A stretch of 64,000 nt of DNA, taken from positions 18,033,001 through 18,097,000 of the forward strand of contig NC_059382.1 of NCBI RefSeq assembly GCF_019703515.2. Direction: 5' to 3'. The notes under the pieces were generated by a model. It searched no databases. It saw only the letters and a program-made list of their open reading frames with translations, and had not been told where the DNA came from. The position numbers and the translations under genes were made by a program. Shown in pieces: positions 21,709 to 34,181 of this stretch. Source of the stretch: Myxocyprinus asiaticus. Its lineage: Eukaryota; Chordata; Actinopteri; Cypriniformes; Catostomidae. Positions within the stretch are counted from its first letter, which is position 1. Every line of letters begins with the position of its first letter.

Positions 21709-22949
21709 TACATATTAATTTTATAAACTTTAGGCAATAGTTTTAAAATGCCAGCAGGTGTCAACTATTCCGAATTGGGTTTAAACAGCATTCACTACAT
21801 TTCTACACAAAAGGTTTCCACAAAACACTAGCAGCATATCAATGGAGTGTTGGAACACTTTGCCTTTGAAAACAGGCTAATCAGCCTCTTCAGGCAATAC
21901 ACAGGAGGAGACATTGAATGGCATTAGACTCTAATTTCCAGCCGTCATTATCTCATTACTCTGAGAAGGCAAAACAGAAAAACAAGATCCAATTTCTCTT
22001 CAAACCAGGGATGGGAATGCAGACCGCAGCACTGTCTGCACTCGAATAGCTCTGTAATTTCCTTGGATTTTGCATCTGAATATGTTAAACTTGTCAAGAA
22101 TGAAAAAATATAAATATAAATATAAAATAAAATATAGAATATATATTTTATTACTTTCTCCTATCCCATTCTAATATGCAGCGGAAATTATAGGTAAGCT
22201 AACTGTAGGCTGATTTCCCAAAAACTGTAAACTGTGTGGCTCTCTTGTGCTCTTAGCATTAGCTCCACCAATGGTGACAGTTTGGGGCAGGATTATCTGT
22301 TTGATCAACCAATGGCAGGCAGGGGAGCATTTGGGAAACCATGAAAAGTTATTGTTTTTGCAATTACATCTGGTGATGCAAGCGGTGCAAAAATTTCACT
22401 TTATTTCCTGCCTCTTGCATTTTAAGATGCAATTAAGCATAAAAAAAAACCAAACAAAAAAATAAATAAATAAATCTGATCTATAACATGATGAGTAATG
22501 AGAATATCTACTCTGCATTCTTTCTTTTTCAAAGGGCATTGGATTTTGCCAGGTGGCTAGTCTGTGCCACCTGACGCCATGTTGTCTCAGTCAGCACACC
22601 CATTTCGCTTCAATAATAGCTGCTAAAACAGCGTTTTACACTTGGTGCCTCTGCGCCCCTCATTCCAGCTCACTAGCGTGGCTCATCGGGGACTGACAAA
22701 TAACTGCATCCTAATGGTTCCAATGTGCTCATCTCACATTTGTTAATGCCAGAAAACTGTCTCCTAAATGCACATTAGCATGATGCAAGCCATCGCCACT
22801 GCTACCCTTCAGGCCCGCCAAAGATCCATCCCCATGGAATAGCTTTAACTGCTGCTGCAAATATAGATGTCCTTCTAAAAATCATCTTCAAGCTGGGTGC
22901 CGAGGAGATAACAAACAATAAAAATGCTACAATAGAACAGGATGATTCT
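21709..22949. other. intergenic DNA with a candidate conserved block
   Basis: No gene seen. The stretch 22550-22870 has balanced composition, no repeats and many short homeobox/octamer-like words, and is a candidate regulatory or conserved non-coding element by appearance only. Confidence 0.4.
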
Positions 22950-23239
22950 TTAAGGGATAGTTCAGCCAAAAATTAAACTTCTTTCATCATTTACTCACAT
23001 CATGTTGTTTCAAACCAGTATGACTTGCTTTTTTCCATGGAACACCAAAGGAGAACTTTTGCAGAATGTTTGAGCAACTCTCTTCCATTCAATGAAAGTG
23101 GCTTTAAGCATCATATAAATAGTTTTGTGTCTTGTATTTCATGTGTTTTAAAGCTGAATGATAGCTTTGTGTGAGAAACAGACTGAAATGAAGTCATTAT
23201 CCACCAGAATCTTCCTTTTTGGGTGAACTATTCCTTTAA
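22950..23239. mobile_element. TTAA-type foldback MITE, complete
   Basis: Begins TTAAGGGATAGTTCAGCC and ends TTTTGGGTGAACTATTCCTTTAA. TTAA lies at 22950-22953 and 23236-23239. The arms pair over about 20 bp. Best preserved of the family in the window. Confidence 0.8.
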
Positions 23240-23357
23240 TTCTATGGCTAGCCCACTAATTCAAGCTTATCTATAATGATGTTCTAACAGAACATCCCTG
23301 GCTTCAAAAGGACTACCAGCACATTCACAAACAGAAAAAACACAGTTTTATATGAGT

Positions 23358-23360
<3 letters not shown>

Positions 23361-23426
<66 letters not shown>
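23361..23426. repeat. (AT)n microsatellite
   Basis: 66 bp of perfect AT dinucleotides. Frames through it read as Ile-Tyr runs on both strands and are not genes. Confidence 0.98.
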
Positions 23427-23428
<2 letters not shown>

Positions 23429-23984
23429 TACCCTATAATCATGGGCAGATCCACTTCCTCTTCTCCGTCTCTTTCACAGTCCAGTGGCCAGCTCACAGAG
23501 ATCAGCCATCTACCTCATATGGGTATCTTTCTCTCTTATGCTTCATTCATTGGCTCAGTAAAAGTTAATGAGTTTATTCGGAGAGGACTGCCAAAACAGC
23601 ATTTATGTTTTAATCAGGATTAACAGTGGCATGGGCTCCTGCACTGATTTTTTATTAATCGCTCTCTTTACACTTCATTACCCTCTCCCTGGCTTCCTCT
23701 CAGAAACTCATTCCACCACCCAAACTCAAAACAGAGATATTTGTTAGAGGGCTCGGGAGGATACAGGGCTTTGCACTTATAAGTCCATTTAGAACAGTCT
23801 TTCATCTGGGATGATGGTTTTGCATGTGGAATATCACACATCTCAGAAATGATGCCCTATTTGACTATATTAAGGCCATGAGCCAAAAATTAAAAGTAAA
23901 TTATCTGAGCTTAATAGAGAGATAACCAATAGAAGACAGGGGAAGTGTTTAGAAAACATGTTTAAGAATAGTTATAAACATTTT
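23427..23984. other. intergenic DNA, nothing seen
   Basis: No coding or repeat structure recognised between the AT tract and the SINE. Confidence 0.5.
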
Positions 23985-24417
23985 GGGGGCCTGGGTGGCT
24001 CAGCAAAAATTGACACTGACTACCACCCCTGGAGTCATGAGTTCGAATTCAGGAGGTGCTGAGTGACTCTAGCCAGGTCCCCTAAGCAATCAAATTGGCC
24101 CGGTTGCTAGGGAGGATAGAGTCGCATGGGTTAACCTCCTCATGGTCGCTATAATGTGTGGTTCTCGCTCTCGGTGGGGCACGTAGTAAGTTGTGCTTGG
24201 ATGCCTCAGAGAATAGCGTGGGTCTCCACACACGCTATGTCTCCAATGTAACGTGCTCAACAAGCCTCGTGATAAGATGCACGGATTGATGGTCTCAGAT
24301 GCGGAGGCAACTGGGATTCGTCCTCCGCCACCCAGATTGAGGTGAGTCACTACGCCACCACGGAGACTTAGAGTGCATTGGGAATTGGGCATTCCAAATT
24401 GGGGAGAAAAAATAAAA
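23985..24417 (+). mobile_element. tRNA-derived SINE
   Basis: The head has an A-box-like word (GGGTGGCTCAGC, near 23994) and a B-box (GAGTTCGAATTC, near 24049) with tRNA-like spacing, followed by a body of about 300 bp and the tail GGGCATTCCAAATTGGGGAG. The internal polymerase III promoter layout defines it as a SINE. It is not a working tRNA gene: the rest of the cloverleaf is not present. Bounds are good to a few bases. Confidence 0.82.
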
Positions 24418-25252
24418 GAACAGTCATAATGGAATTTGTAAGGAATCGAAAGATTCTGGTTCTGATTCCCCTTAACAATTCTGGTTACTTAACGGTTTCA
24501 TCAAATTATACTTTTAGTACTTTTGAGAAACAAATACATGTAAGAAATGCAATTCTTATTGTTTTTACTGCCCTTAGCAGTCTCTTATCAAATGATCATT
24601 TCAAATTGTAACAGAGCTGATTCTTGCAAATGGCATGTTGACAGACCTTTTAATTAAAAAAAATATATATATTTATTAATTTATTTTTATAAAATACCAC
24701 CAATTACAGCAAAACTCATAATGTGTATCTTTAACTACACACCGTCGCATCGGCAGGAAATTGCATGTTCAAGATTCGTTAATGGAACTGAAAGTCGTAA
24801 AAATCATTAGTTTAAGTTCTTCCTTTTTTTTTTTTTTTGATGGAACTGGTTCTAAATAAGATTCGGTTCTCAGTTCCCAACCCTTGTCCATATTTATGGA
24901 ATTCCATTTGGAAATAATAAAAGTATTGTGTGCAATTTCTGTGCCACTGGCACCAAACAGAATTGGAAAAATAATGTTCTCAAACAGGCTTCCCGAACAC
25001 TCCTATCGGTCGTGCAAACAGATGTACCCCATTTGTACACTGTAATGAAATTGTCAAGTAACCTAAAAAAATAAACATCAATGGCTGACATGAACAGTCG
25101 TTAACTTGTGATTCTTACCTTTATATTGCTCTTTATTTCTGCTCCTCTTCTTTGTGCATTCTTGCCTTGTGCACCTGACAATTTGGTTATTTTTTCACTC
25201 ATTTTGTCCACATATGATAAGGATTCGATTATAATATAATCATGTAACACTA
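24418..25252. other. intergenic DNA, no gene seen
   Basis: AT-rich, with a T run near 24827-24838. No supported feature. Confidence 0.5.
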
Positions 25253-25398
25253 GTGCTCAACATATGGGTAGAGGGGCACACAGTCATCACAAGAGGGCGC
25301 ACTTCCGACAAAAATAAAACAAACTCTCGTGCGCTGACTCTCTGTCATTTTGTGCCCTAGGTAACCACCTATGTCGCCTATGCCACGGGCCGGCCCTG
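25253..25398. mobile_element. terminal fragment of a hAT-like element
   Basis: The reverse complement of the right edge is CAGGGCCGGCCCGTGGCATA, a typical terminus of fish hAT-type elements, followed by GGCGACATAGGTGGTTACCT. The opposite end was not found, so this is a truncated copy. Confidence 0.5.
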
Positions 25399-28300
25399 AT
25401 GTGCACCAGGAAATGGAGCAAAATGTCTGAATTTCAGCTAACTCCATTCCTTTCAAATGTCACATTGACATAAGACAAAAAGCGTTATTATTAGTAATCT
25501 GCAAGATTCATAACATGTACTGTAAAGTCAGAGCAGCATAAGTATATGTGTGGGCTGCCTGTTTTTGTTTTTTTCCGAGATCCATTCTCTCACCTCACCT
25601 CACCTCTATGGTACAGACCAGCATTTAATCAACAGAGCCCAAATAAAAACGAGTCTGCCCCCTCTTGAAAGCTCATTACTTATGACAGCGTATGCCCAGG
25701 CACTTTAATGCTGATAAACATGTTAGCACACGCTGCTAGCGCTGCTGAAACATAGCCAGGCAGACGGCAGATGGAAAGTGCCAGTGAATTAGTGGGATGC
25801 TGGAGGTAACGGCAGCACAATGCCGCTGCCTGTCAAACTTACTACACACATCACATATCATACTGCACAAGCTCTGTAACTCTTCACCGCACAGTGACGC
25901 CATCGTAAACACACAACGGCACAGTGCTAAGAGACAGAAATATGCACGCTGTCAATTTGATAGGGAAATTACCCCGATGGTTTTTCAAATTTAATGTAAT
26001 GGTTTGATTTAAGAGTATTCATGTTAAACGGCTGCATTTTGCCTCGTCGCTTTCATGTTTCCTGAAAGAGCATTTCCGTGGAAAATAATGTTTGAGGTAA
26101 TGTGCTGTGAAAAGACTCTAGTACCATCAAAATCCCATCATTGTCATGGCACACATAGCGTGTGTTTTGTTTACCAAAATTTCAAGGTTATGAGTTTTTT
26201 TCTGCTTTTACATAAGCTTACAGCATGATGCAAGCTTGCTAAAAATACAACTTCAAATGCTGAAACAGGGGTTTCTGGGCACCAGAAATAAACATTATGT
26301 CTACAGTATTTGGGTGTTGTGAAAACAGCCTAAAAAGCAGGTCTGGGGTACGGCTCGTGAACTCTGGAATGGTTCTTGGTTGATGTGATCACAATCTGTC
26401 TCAAATTGTGGAAGTGAAGCACTATTCCAGTGGTCCAGAGAGAGTTTGGGGCCAGGTGATTAAATTGTCACTTGCCCAGTCATCTTATGCTTGTTGATCA
26501 TACTTGTGTTTTTATGCCTTGCAAACTTAAACATTTGGTTTTGTATGATGAATTGACTGCTGTTGTGAATTTTGCTGATTTAAGTTTATCACCAGGGTAG
26601 CGTTATTTAGCTGGTTGACGTCAATGAGTTTTCTTTAAAATTGTGAAAATGACTTGTGATAGTCTTGGAACCATCAAACAAATCAGTAATGTTTTGCACA
26701 ATATTCCATCATTTTCAAGCAAAAGTGTATGTCACTGATTCTTGACATAAGGGACAAAACATGTCCTACATACAAAAGTCCTCTTTACGTTAAAAATCAA
26801 GAAATTTATAATAATAAAAATCTGAAAAAGTTAAATCTAAAGGAAATGTGTTTACTCGGGGCATTCATTACTTATTTAAAAAAAAAAAAAAAAAATTTAA
26901 TTCATGCTCTATACTTGGAAACACATGTAACTTAACCTGTCCTCAGCAACAGGTCACAATGTTAAACTACCAAACAATGTGTTTAAAAATGCAAGAAATT
27001 CATAAATATAAATATCAAATGAAAGGTAGGGATATGTAAGATATCAAACAATACATAAAGAAAACTTTAAATTATATTTTCCATGTAAAAAAAACTGCCT
27101 ATCAAAGTTGAGTCCTCACTTTGCATTTTATAATCCTGAATAAATCAGACAATGTCATGGTCAGCTATAACTCTGAGGACCCCTTTCCCACTTCCTGCTC
27201 ATGGTGGATGCAACAGTAGGACACATGGTCTAGTAAGTATTATATTTTTTTTATATTTTAAACAAACAATGTTGAAGTCTCTACATTCACAGCTTCAACA
27301 TGTCAACACCGTCATTCCCATTATGATCATTTCTGTTAGGAATTGTGGAATAATTTGGGCATTTTAGTTTAGTTTATAGAGGCAGCTTTTGACTGAGGAA
27401 AAAAACAAAATGGCTCCAGTGTACAAAACATGATTAAGATGGAAAAAATATTTTTATTTTTTATTTTGTCAACTCCGTAAAAATGTTCAGAATATTGTTA
27501 AAAAAAAAAGACTTTAATTAAGTCTTAATTAAAGACTGTTGTTGGATGGATCAAATTAAAATAGCATGCTTTTTAGTGTGTCTGATGCAGTTGACAAAAT
27601 TACAATAAGATATATGTTATAAAGTGAATAAATGTCAATTTACAGAAAAAAGCATTTTTATAAAAACATGTTCCCTTACATGGTTCGTTAGATGTGACCT
27701 TTGTCTACAAATTCATCCATTTCAAATTAATTTTAATTTATTAATTTGAAACATATTTTGTTCTTTATCTCAAGAATCAGCAATGTATGAGTTCATAGTT
27801 ATGTTTATAAAATTTCCAGTTGTTACTGCAAATTAAAAACCTAATAATTTAAACCTTATGTTAAATGGAATATCTAAAAAAATAATAATAATAAATTTGA
27901 CACATATAAATATTGTTTTTTAAAAATGGTAATGGGCTAGTGAAAATGTTTACTGGGCAAGAAAAAATCTGTACTGGCCTGACCGGGCCATCCTTATACA
28001 AAAAGATCCCTATTGTTAAGCCCTGCTATTGGTGACATATAACTTGTATCTTTGCATGTTCGCTATTACAGATGTATATATGTTATAATGCATTTCTTAT
28101 AACTGCTTGCCTCCAGATAAACTGGCTTCGGAAAGCAGTTCGTATTATTTTAATCTTTTGCAATGCACTCACAGCAGAAATACATAGAAAGTGCTGTTCC
28201 GTACTTGTAAAGTTTTAGTGGTAAATCCAAAGGGACAAAAAACATGAATAAAACAGTGAAGTTGACAACTAATCATCGTGACTTGCTGCCTAGCCACATT

Positions 28301-28726
28301 GGTACAGAGATGTCAATTGTTTTCAAGGTGGTACTCACATTTATGATGCAAACGTACCCCATTTTGGACGAAAAAACACAACATGAAGAGACCAGCAGGG
28401 CGAGGGTGAGGGGATAGAATCTAATTCAGGCTCAAAACATGCAATCAAACAAAGTGTGAAAACAGCCTAAGATGATGGTGGTTGTCGCAGTACTGCTCAT
28501 TAGGCACAACAGTTAAGGCTGAAACATTTAAGAACTAACTATTCTGAGGATTTTCAAGACAGAATAGACATTTTGCATAATCCTGAATGAGAAGATCAAG
28601 GGAACTCTGAGGAAAGTGGCTAAAATTACACTATTTAACCTCATAATTACATTACATTATATTAGATTTTAATGGCTGTGAAACATTCAAGCTATATTCA
28701 AGAGTAGGTGAAAAAAGCATTAATCA
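25399..28726. other. intergenic DNA with a candidate conserved block
   Basis: No supported gene. 25660-25990 is less AT-rich and free of repeats, with words such as CTGTCAATTTGATAG, and is a candidate conserved non-coding element. 26880-26895 is an A run. The stretch 27930-28010 resembles a decayed DNA-transposon end (TGACCGGGCCATCCTT). Confidence 0.4.
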
Positions 28727-31307
28727 TTAACAGCGGGTAACAGCTTTTTCTCCAAAAGTTGAAGAGATGTCAAGCTGCTGCAATGGGGCAGAAATAAGAA
28801 CGTGTCTCTGGGTGAGCACACAGTCTGAAAACAAAAGTACATTTTCAAGTATGATCAGATCCCTTGACAGCTTTTCAAAAACTTGTGTCGAACAGCCAAC
28901 AAAACTGAATTTCAATATGGAATTTGGAATGAGTTCTCTCATATGCATACTAACAAAGGAGGATTTTTCTCAAGGCACAAAGCTCTGAAGATTTCTCACT
29001 GCTTTAAATCTCTCAGAGATCATCAGTTTCTCATAATGTGAAGTTCAGTGGTTTATAGATGCCGGCTTGTGTTATAGGAGTTATGATGTTAATGTTTGAA
29101 GATTACGGGAGATTAATATCAGAGGCTTTTAGGATTATGGGTCACCTCAGAAGAAAACAATGACATAGGCTTACTGATTTCATACATCTCATTAAAGAGT
29201 TGGTTGTCATTTACAATTAAAAAAAAAAAACAAAACAAAAAAAAAAAAAATCAATCTATTTTACTTCTTTTTTTTTTTTTTACTTTTTTACTTTACTTGA
29301 GCAAAACAGGGATATTTAATGTGAAACAAATGTAGGATGTATGAAGGTACCTTCTAAAAAAACTGGTTTCAGACCAGCTTTATTGGCACCACAACTTCAT
29401 GCCTAATGATCTAAAAAAAAAAAAAACATTCAAGTGAGTTTTAGAGATAACCAAGCAAATATTTGGCTACAACAATGCTTATTTATTGGCAAACATTTTG
29501 TCATAAGTTGAACAAAAAAAATAAAAAATGAAAAAATGACATTTATGATTAAATTTAGTCCTTTCACGTTTCTTTCAGTTTTCATTCCTTCCACTAACCA
29601 ACAGCCATCTTTGCTGCCTTCCAAACCCAACCAGATGAAGGTAACTTAGCAGGAGATAAACACCGGATTTGGACATGCCTTTTTACTTTAATTTGTCCAT
29701 AAACTGTCAGAGAAAGCAGCACTTTACAACTTTCAGACAATATATGACAGTCTGCAGGATATGAGTATATCTCAATATGGTGATAGGAGAAGAAGGGCTA
29801 AAAACAATGAGCAATTGGTGACATCAGCAAATAAGGAAAGTCATTTCAGATGCAAAGCAAGTTATACATTTTGATTACAAAGATTTCCAAGACAAAATAA
29901 ATTATTCTTTGAAATAACGTGCACTGCTGAATAAGAGGCGTTCACACCAAACATGTTATTGCGTCTGTTTACGATGTGTCAAGTTAAAAGGTCTTAACAG
30001 CTTCTTGGAAAATAAATAGGGTCTATTTTGATTTGAAGCTAATGAAACAAAGGCCTCCTCATTTATCCAAAATTGCATTTCAGAAACAGAGTAGCCACGG
30101 TGTCCCATCTAGTCAGAAGCCTCAGTCATGCTACAAAAACTAACACTATGTAACAGGTTAGTGATGAGCTACTGTCTGTGACTGACTCAGTGGAAAAACA
30201 GTGGACTATGCATGAATACCAGCACAGCCTGTCTACCACCATTCTATTCTGTCAGCTTTAATTCCAGGTCACCTTATCACTGCTCAGCAGAGGGAAATCC
30301 CGTAATGACAGAGTCCCATCACCAGGTTTACATGCCTCAGTAAATGGACAGGGCTGGCAGGTTGTGGCAAGACCGCTGGTCTGAGTCCACGAAGAACTAC
30401 ATAAACTGTATAAAGAGAGCAAAAATGGCCTCTGCAGATCTAGAAAACTGGGTTCCTCAGGACTGACTCTGGGGAAGATGTTTCCTGGGCAACAAATTGG
30501 ATCCTGACAGGCCGAAATCCTATTAAATGAAGCAATATGGAGGCAGGAGAATGGAGATACAGCAGTGCCTGGCAACTTCACGGAAGATCAAGCAGCCATG
30601 GCTCCCTCTGCTCGCCGGTCCCCGCCCCACCCCATCTTGACGGTTGATGAATTGTCTAAAGCAGTCATTCCATTTTGCCAAAATAAATGCTGTTGCTGTC
30701 ACCATACACAAGATCATCAGCTCGGAGCAGCATTACATTGTAGATGCTTTCAGATTCTGTGCATTTCAAACTCCTTGCTGGGTTGAAATGCAAACATGTG
30801 CACAGAGTTTTCATAAAAGGTTTTGAAAAGGTGATTGGTGTATGTAATTTTATCAATGTTAAAATACTTTGTCCCCTCCCAACTTAATGTAAGTAAGCCA
30901 TTAGTTTGATTTCCCCGAAGAGTAGGGTTTTCATGATACAAAAATTCAGAAGTCGGTACCAATACCAGTGAAATTTCATGATTCACGATACTAATTTCGG
31001 TAACAGAGCAAAAATTAACACTTTCAGGTAGCTAATTTCTTAATTAAGTAAACATTGTTTTAAGTACTTATGAAATAATTCATAACAAAATTTGGTAATA
31101 TAATATGAAGAAAGAAGCAAATCACAAGCAAATGAACAAATAAAGACAATAAAGCAAAGATCAAGTAAAACTTGGTCAAGTCGCCTATTTAACAACAGTA
31201 TCAAGTATTCAAGTAAACATTCAGAAATTTATAAAAATTAAAAAACTACTTAAATTACTGGTATAATCTTTACTGTATGATTTTTAGATATAATACATCA
31301 ATACTTT
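28727..31307. other. intergenic DNA, two-strand open stretch and a candidate conserved block
   Basis: At 28727-28990 frames of 73 codons are open on both strands, but I recognise no family and no splice signals. An A- and T-rich low-complexity stretch lies at 29218-29285. The stretch 30560-30830 has balanced composition and octamer-like words (ATGCAAA) and may be a conserved non-coding element. No gene is supported. Confidence 0.4.
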
Positions 31308-31919
31308 TTAACCCTAGAAGGCATCTGTAACTTCACCCCCATTAAATGCATATGTGGACCCAAAATGACCCAGGTGAAATATAGATGCTTATTTTTATTA
31401 TTTTTTTTTATGACTTATTTTGTCAAAGAACAGTAACGCTAATTATAGTTTTATTAGTAATTAAAATTAAATTAAATAGTTGATAAATCTTTTTTCAATT
31501 CTGAAGAGTTTTAGACGCATTGAAAATGAAGTAGGAGTTCCCTATCTGTCACTCACTCGACGTTGTGTTGATGTAGTGACACTAGGGGTCGGACTTGGGA
31601 GCCCCAATCACCTCTGATATTTGAGAAGGCCAATGAGAATTGGCGAGTGGAATTTGCATGCCACTACCCTAGACATACTGGTATAAAAGGAGACGGCTTG
31701 CATCCACTCATTCAGATTTGTTCTTCAGAGCCGATCAGTGTTGAAAGCTAATCCACTGGCATTCCATTCACCTCTACGAGTGTTTAAAAGGCTGTTGGAT
31801 ATATGGTGCATTTACAGCGGGTTCTCCCTTCTCGCACAGATAAGTCTCTTCAGCAGCCACACCAAAAGAGTTTATTTTCTCTAAAAGAGTAAGCACTGAT
31901 GGAAAGCTTCTTTTTAAAG

Positions 31920-32045
31920 ATGACAAGGTTCGCTTTCTTGATGCCCCCATCTCTCAAGGTGGCCTGTTCGGCGACACTGTTGAAGACTTTTCCCAGCAGT
32001 TCTTGGCAGTCAAGAAGCAGACGGAGGCCATCCTGCACATCCTAC
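31920..32045 (+). pseudogene. gag fragment of DIRS copy B
   Basis: Encodes KVRFLDAPISQGGLFGDTVE and following residues up to about KQTEAILHILP, matching the C-terminal part of gag in copies C and E. It follows the leader word TTTTTAAAGATG without the first two thirds of gag. Confidence 0.75.
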
Positions 32046-32299
32046 CCAGCATGATTCCACCTACAGGCTGCCAAGATCCCACACCCCGTCTGCCAATGGC
32101 TCAGCCTCAGCATAGAGCCTCCCACAGGAAGCTGACGCCCCCCCATCCCTCGGTCTGGCAACAAGAACCCCAGGAGGGCTTCAAGTGTCCCTGAGATGGG
32201 TGACCCAGGGGTGAGGAGACCCACTGTAAACCAGGAGGTGGTACACAGACCACTCCATCCCCCAGTGGAGGGCCGGGAGGAGAATCTTTTGTTCCTTTT

Positions 32300-33078
32300 T
32301 TTATGGTTTCGCCACATTCCCAAGGGGCTCCGGCACTTTCATTTAAAAAAAAGAGCGGTTTCCTCATTCTCTGGGTCACACACTCGGTGTCTACGGCTGT
32401 CGTTGTCATGACAGCCATACATCGAACACTTCTAGAGAAGGATGCGATAGAGCCTATCTCTCCAGCTGAGATGAAGAAGGGGTTTTACAGCCCCTACTTC
32501 ATCGTACTAAAAAAAGGCGGTTGGTTGCGGACAATCTTAGACCTGCAAGCTTTGAATCGGCCCTGCACAAGCTCCCATTAAAAATGCTGACGCAGAAGCG
32601 CATTCTGTCATGTATCCGGCATCTAGATTGGTTTGCAGAAGTAGACCTGAAGGACACGTACTTTCATGTCTCAATTTTGCCTCGACTGTTCCTTCAGTTT
32701 GCCTTTGAGGGTCAAGCATATCAGTATAAGTTCCTCCCCTTCGATCTGTCTCTGTCACCTCGCATCTTTACGAAAGTCGCAGAGGCAGCCCTTGCCCCGC
32801 TAAGGGAAGTGGGTGTCTGCATCCTCAATTATCTCGATGACTGGCTTATTCTAGCTCACTCTCGAGATTTATTATGTGTGCACAGGGACCTGGTGCTCAG
32901 ACACCTCAGCCGATTGGGGCTTCAGGTCAACTGGGAAAAGAGCAAGCTCTCTCCGGTGCAGAGCATCTCTTTTCTCAGGATGGAGTTGGACTCAGTCACT
33001 ATGATGTCGTGCCTCATGAGTGAGCGTGCTCAGTTGGCGCTGAATTGCCTGAAGTCAATTGGGGGAGGAACAGTCCAG
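32300..33078 (+). pseudogene. DIRS reverse transcriptase, copy B (frameshifted)
   Basis: First part in one frame (EKDAIEPISPAEMKKGFYSP...), then a shift near 32560 into a second frame with VDLKDTYFHVSIL, QYKFLPF and the catalytic YLDD (32829-32840), continuing through EKSKLSPVQSISFL and the start of the connection region (SERAQLALNCLKS). It ends at GGG where the 3' untranslated region begins. RNase H is absent. The YLDD box is intact but the shift and truncation make activity unlikely. Confidence 0.85.
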
Positions 33079-33594
33079 GTAGGACCTACCGCAGGGACTC
33101 CTTTCCATATGTGGTACTTCCCGGTGGGTAAGTCCATGTAATGTGCTCTCCACATGTTAACCTCCCTTCAGGCAGGATGTGGTCTCCACGGTGTCCTTTC
33201 TCCGTGGGGGAAAAGAACACCTTCCCCGGTGCGAATATATCTTGGTCCCAGCTAAGTGAATTTTCATTTTTTTTTTTTTTTTTTAAAGAAGAGAATAGGT
33301 CAAAAAAGCTGATGCGACCTATTCATATTGTAAGAACGTCTTGCACCCCCCCCCCCCCCCGGGGACGAGAGACTATGCGACTTATGTGGGGCGTTGGGAA
33401 GGTTACGATGGGGCTGTGTGCACTTGTTACTAGGCATACGGTAGCCTGCCTGCATCTGCACCGCCGATCCAAGTAACACAGTTCAGTTGGTTGTGGCATT
33501 TTGTCACTACATCCACACAACGTCGAGTGAGTGACAGACAGGGAACGAGACGTTGTGTCCCTCCTGCCACAACACTGAACTACCCGCTGAAATG
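33079..33594 (+). other. 3' untranslated region and shortened internal complementary region of copy B
   Basis: Contains a T run near 33269-33284 and a poly-C tract at about 33347-33360. The internal complementary region at 33500-33560 goes from GACAGACAGGGAAC directly to GAGACGTTGTG, lacking about 40 bp present in copies A, C and E. Confidence 0.7.
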
Positions 33595-34181
33595 CGGCTA
33601 TATTTGTTGTTCGAAGTGGTGAGGCATACTAAAATAGAAAAGTTGCAGATTCAAACACACTAAGAAATGGTCCAGGAGCTATGATTATTGTGTCCTTGCC
33701 ATGAAAAAGGCATCTAACCTCAGGTTGCTCCATGAGGACAATACCTGTAATAGTTATAATGTCAAGCACTCTGGATATAAGCATATACAGTAGGCTGAAT
33801 GACAAATATCTGTACTTGCATACTACACAAATATAAATGTGAACATTGTATTTAACACATATTTAATTACATAACAAATGTAAACTGAAAAAAAAAAATC
33901 CATGTATTACTAAATTAATACCAGTGTTAAACGCATTGAATACCATAGGAAACACATATGGGTTATATAATACCCACATATGCATTCTAGGCTTAGTGAT
34001 GCAAATTTTCTTATAATTTTAAAACATTCAATTAAATGTTAAAAAAGTCACTTCACATGATAGAAGACACTTTCATTGAGGAACACCTGGAGTGACAGAA
34101 TAAAAGGCCACTTCATGTAAAAATGATGTCGTAAAAATTATGCGAGGTCATTTTTGACACACTTATGCATTCTAGGGTTAA

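Larger units (their letters stand above)
31537..33594 (+). mobile_element. DIRS-like retrotransposon, copy B (deleted, 3' truncated)
   Basis: Starts at GTTCCCTATCTGTCACTCAC (31537) with the terminal repeat and TATA box (about 31682). The leader joins directly to the middle of gag near 31920. Reverse transcriptase follows. The sequence then passes at about 33078 to the 3' untranslated region, so RNase H, methyltransferase-like domain and recombinase are gone. The end breaks off at about 33594 in CCGCTGAAATG, without a 3' terminal repeat. Confidence 0.88.
31312..34177. mobile_element. piggyBac-like TTAA element split by DIRS copy B
   Basis: The left end is TTAA followed by CCCTAGAAGGCAT (31308 onward). 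The right end reads ATGCATTCTAGGG followed by TTAA (34178-34181). The CCCTAGAA terminus and TTAA duplication are the piggyBac signature. A second inward-facing terminus (ATGCATTCTAGGC) lies at about 33984, so two overlapping MITEs are possible. No transposase is visible. DIRS copy B occupies 31537-33594 within it. Confidence 0.6.

Noticed and set aside
23284..23623. frames of Ile-Tyr repeats on both strands
   Set aside because: Translations of the (AT)n microsatellite.
23985..24060. tRNA gene
   Set aside because: A- and B-box words are present, but the stem positions do not pair as a full cloverleaf and a SINE body follows.
28727..28988. overlapping 73-codon frames on both strands
   Set aside because: No family recognised and no splice signals; two-strand openness is compatible with chance in this composition.
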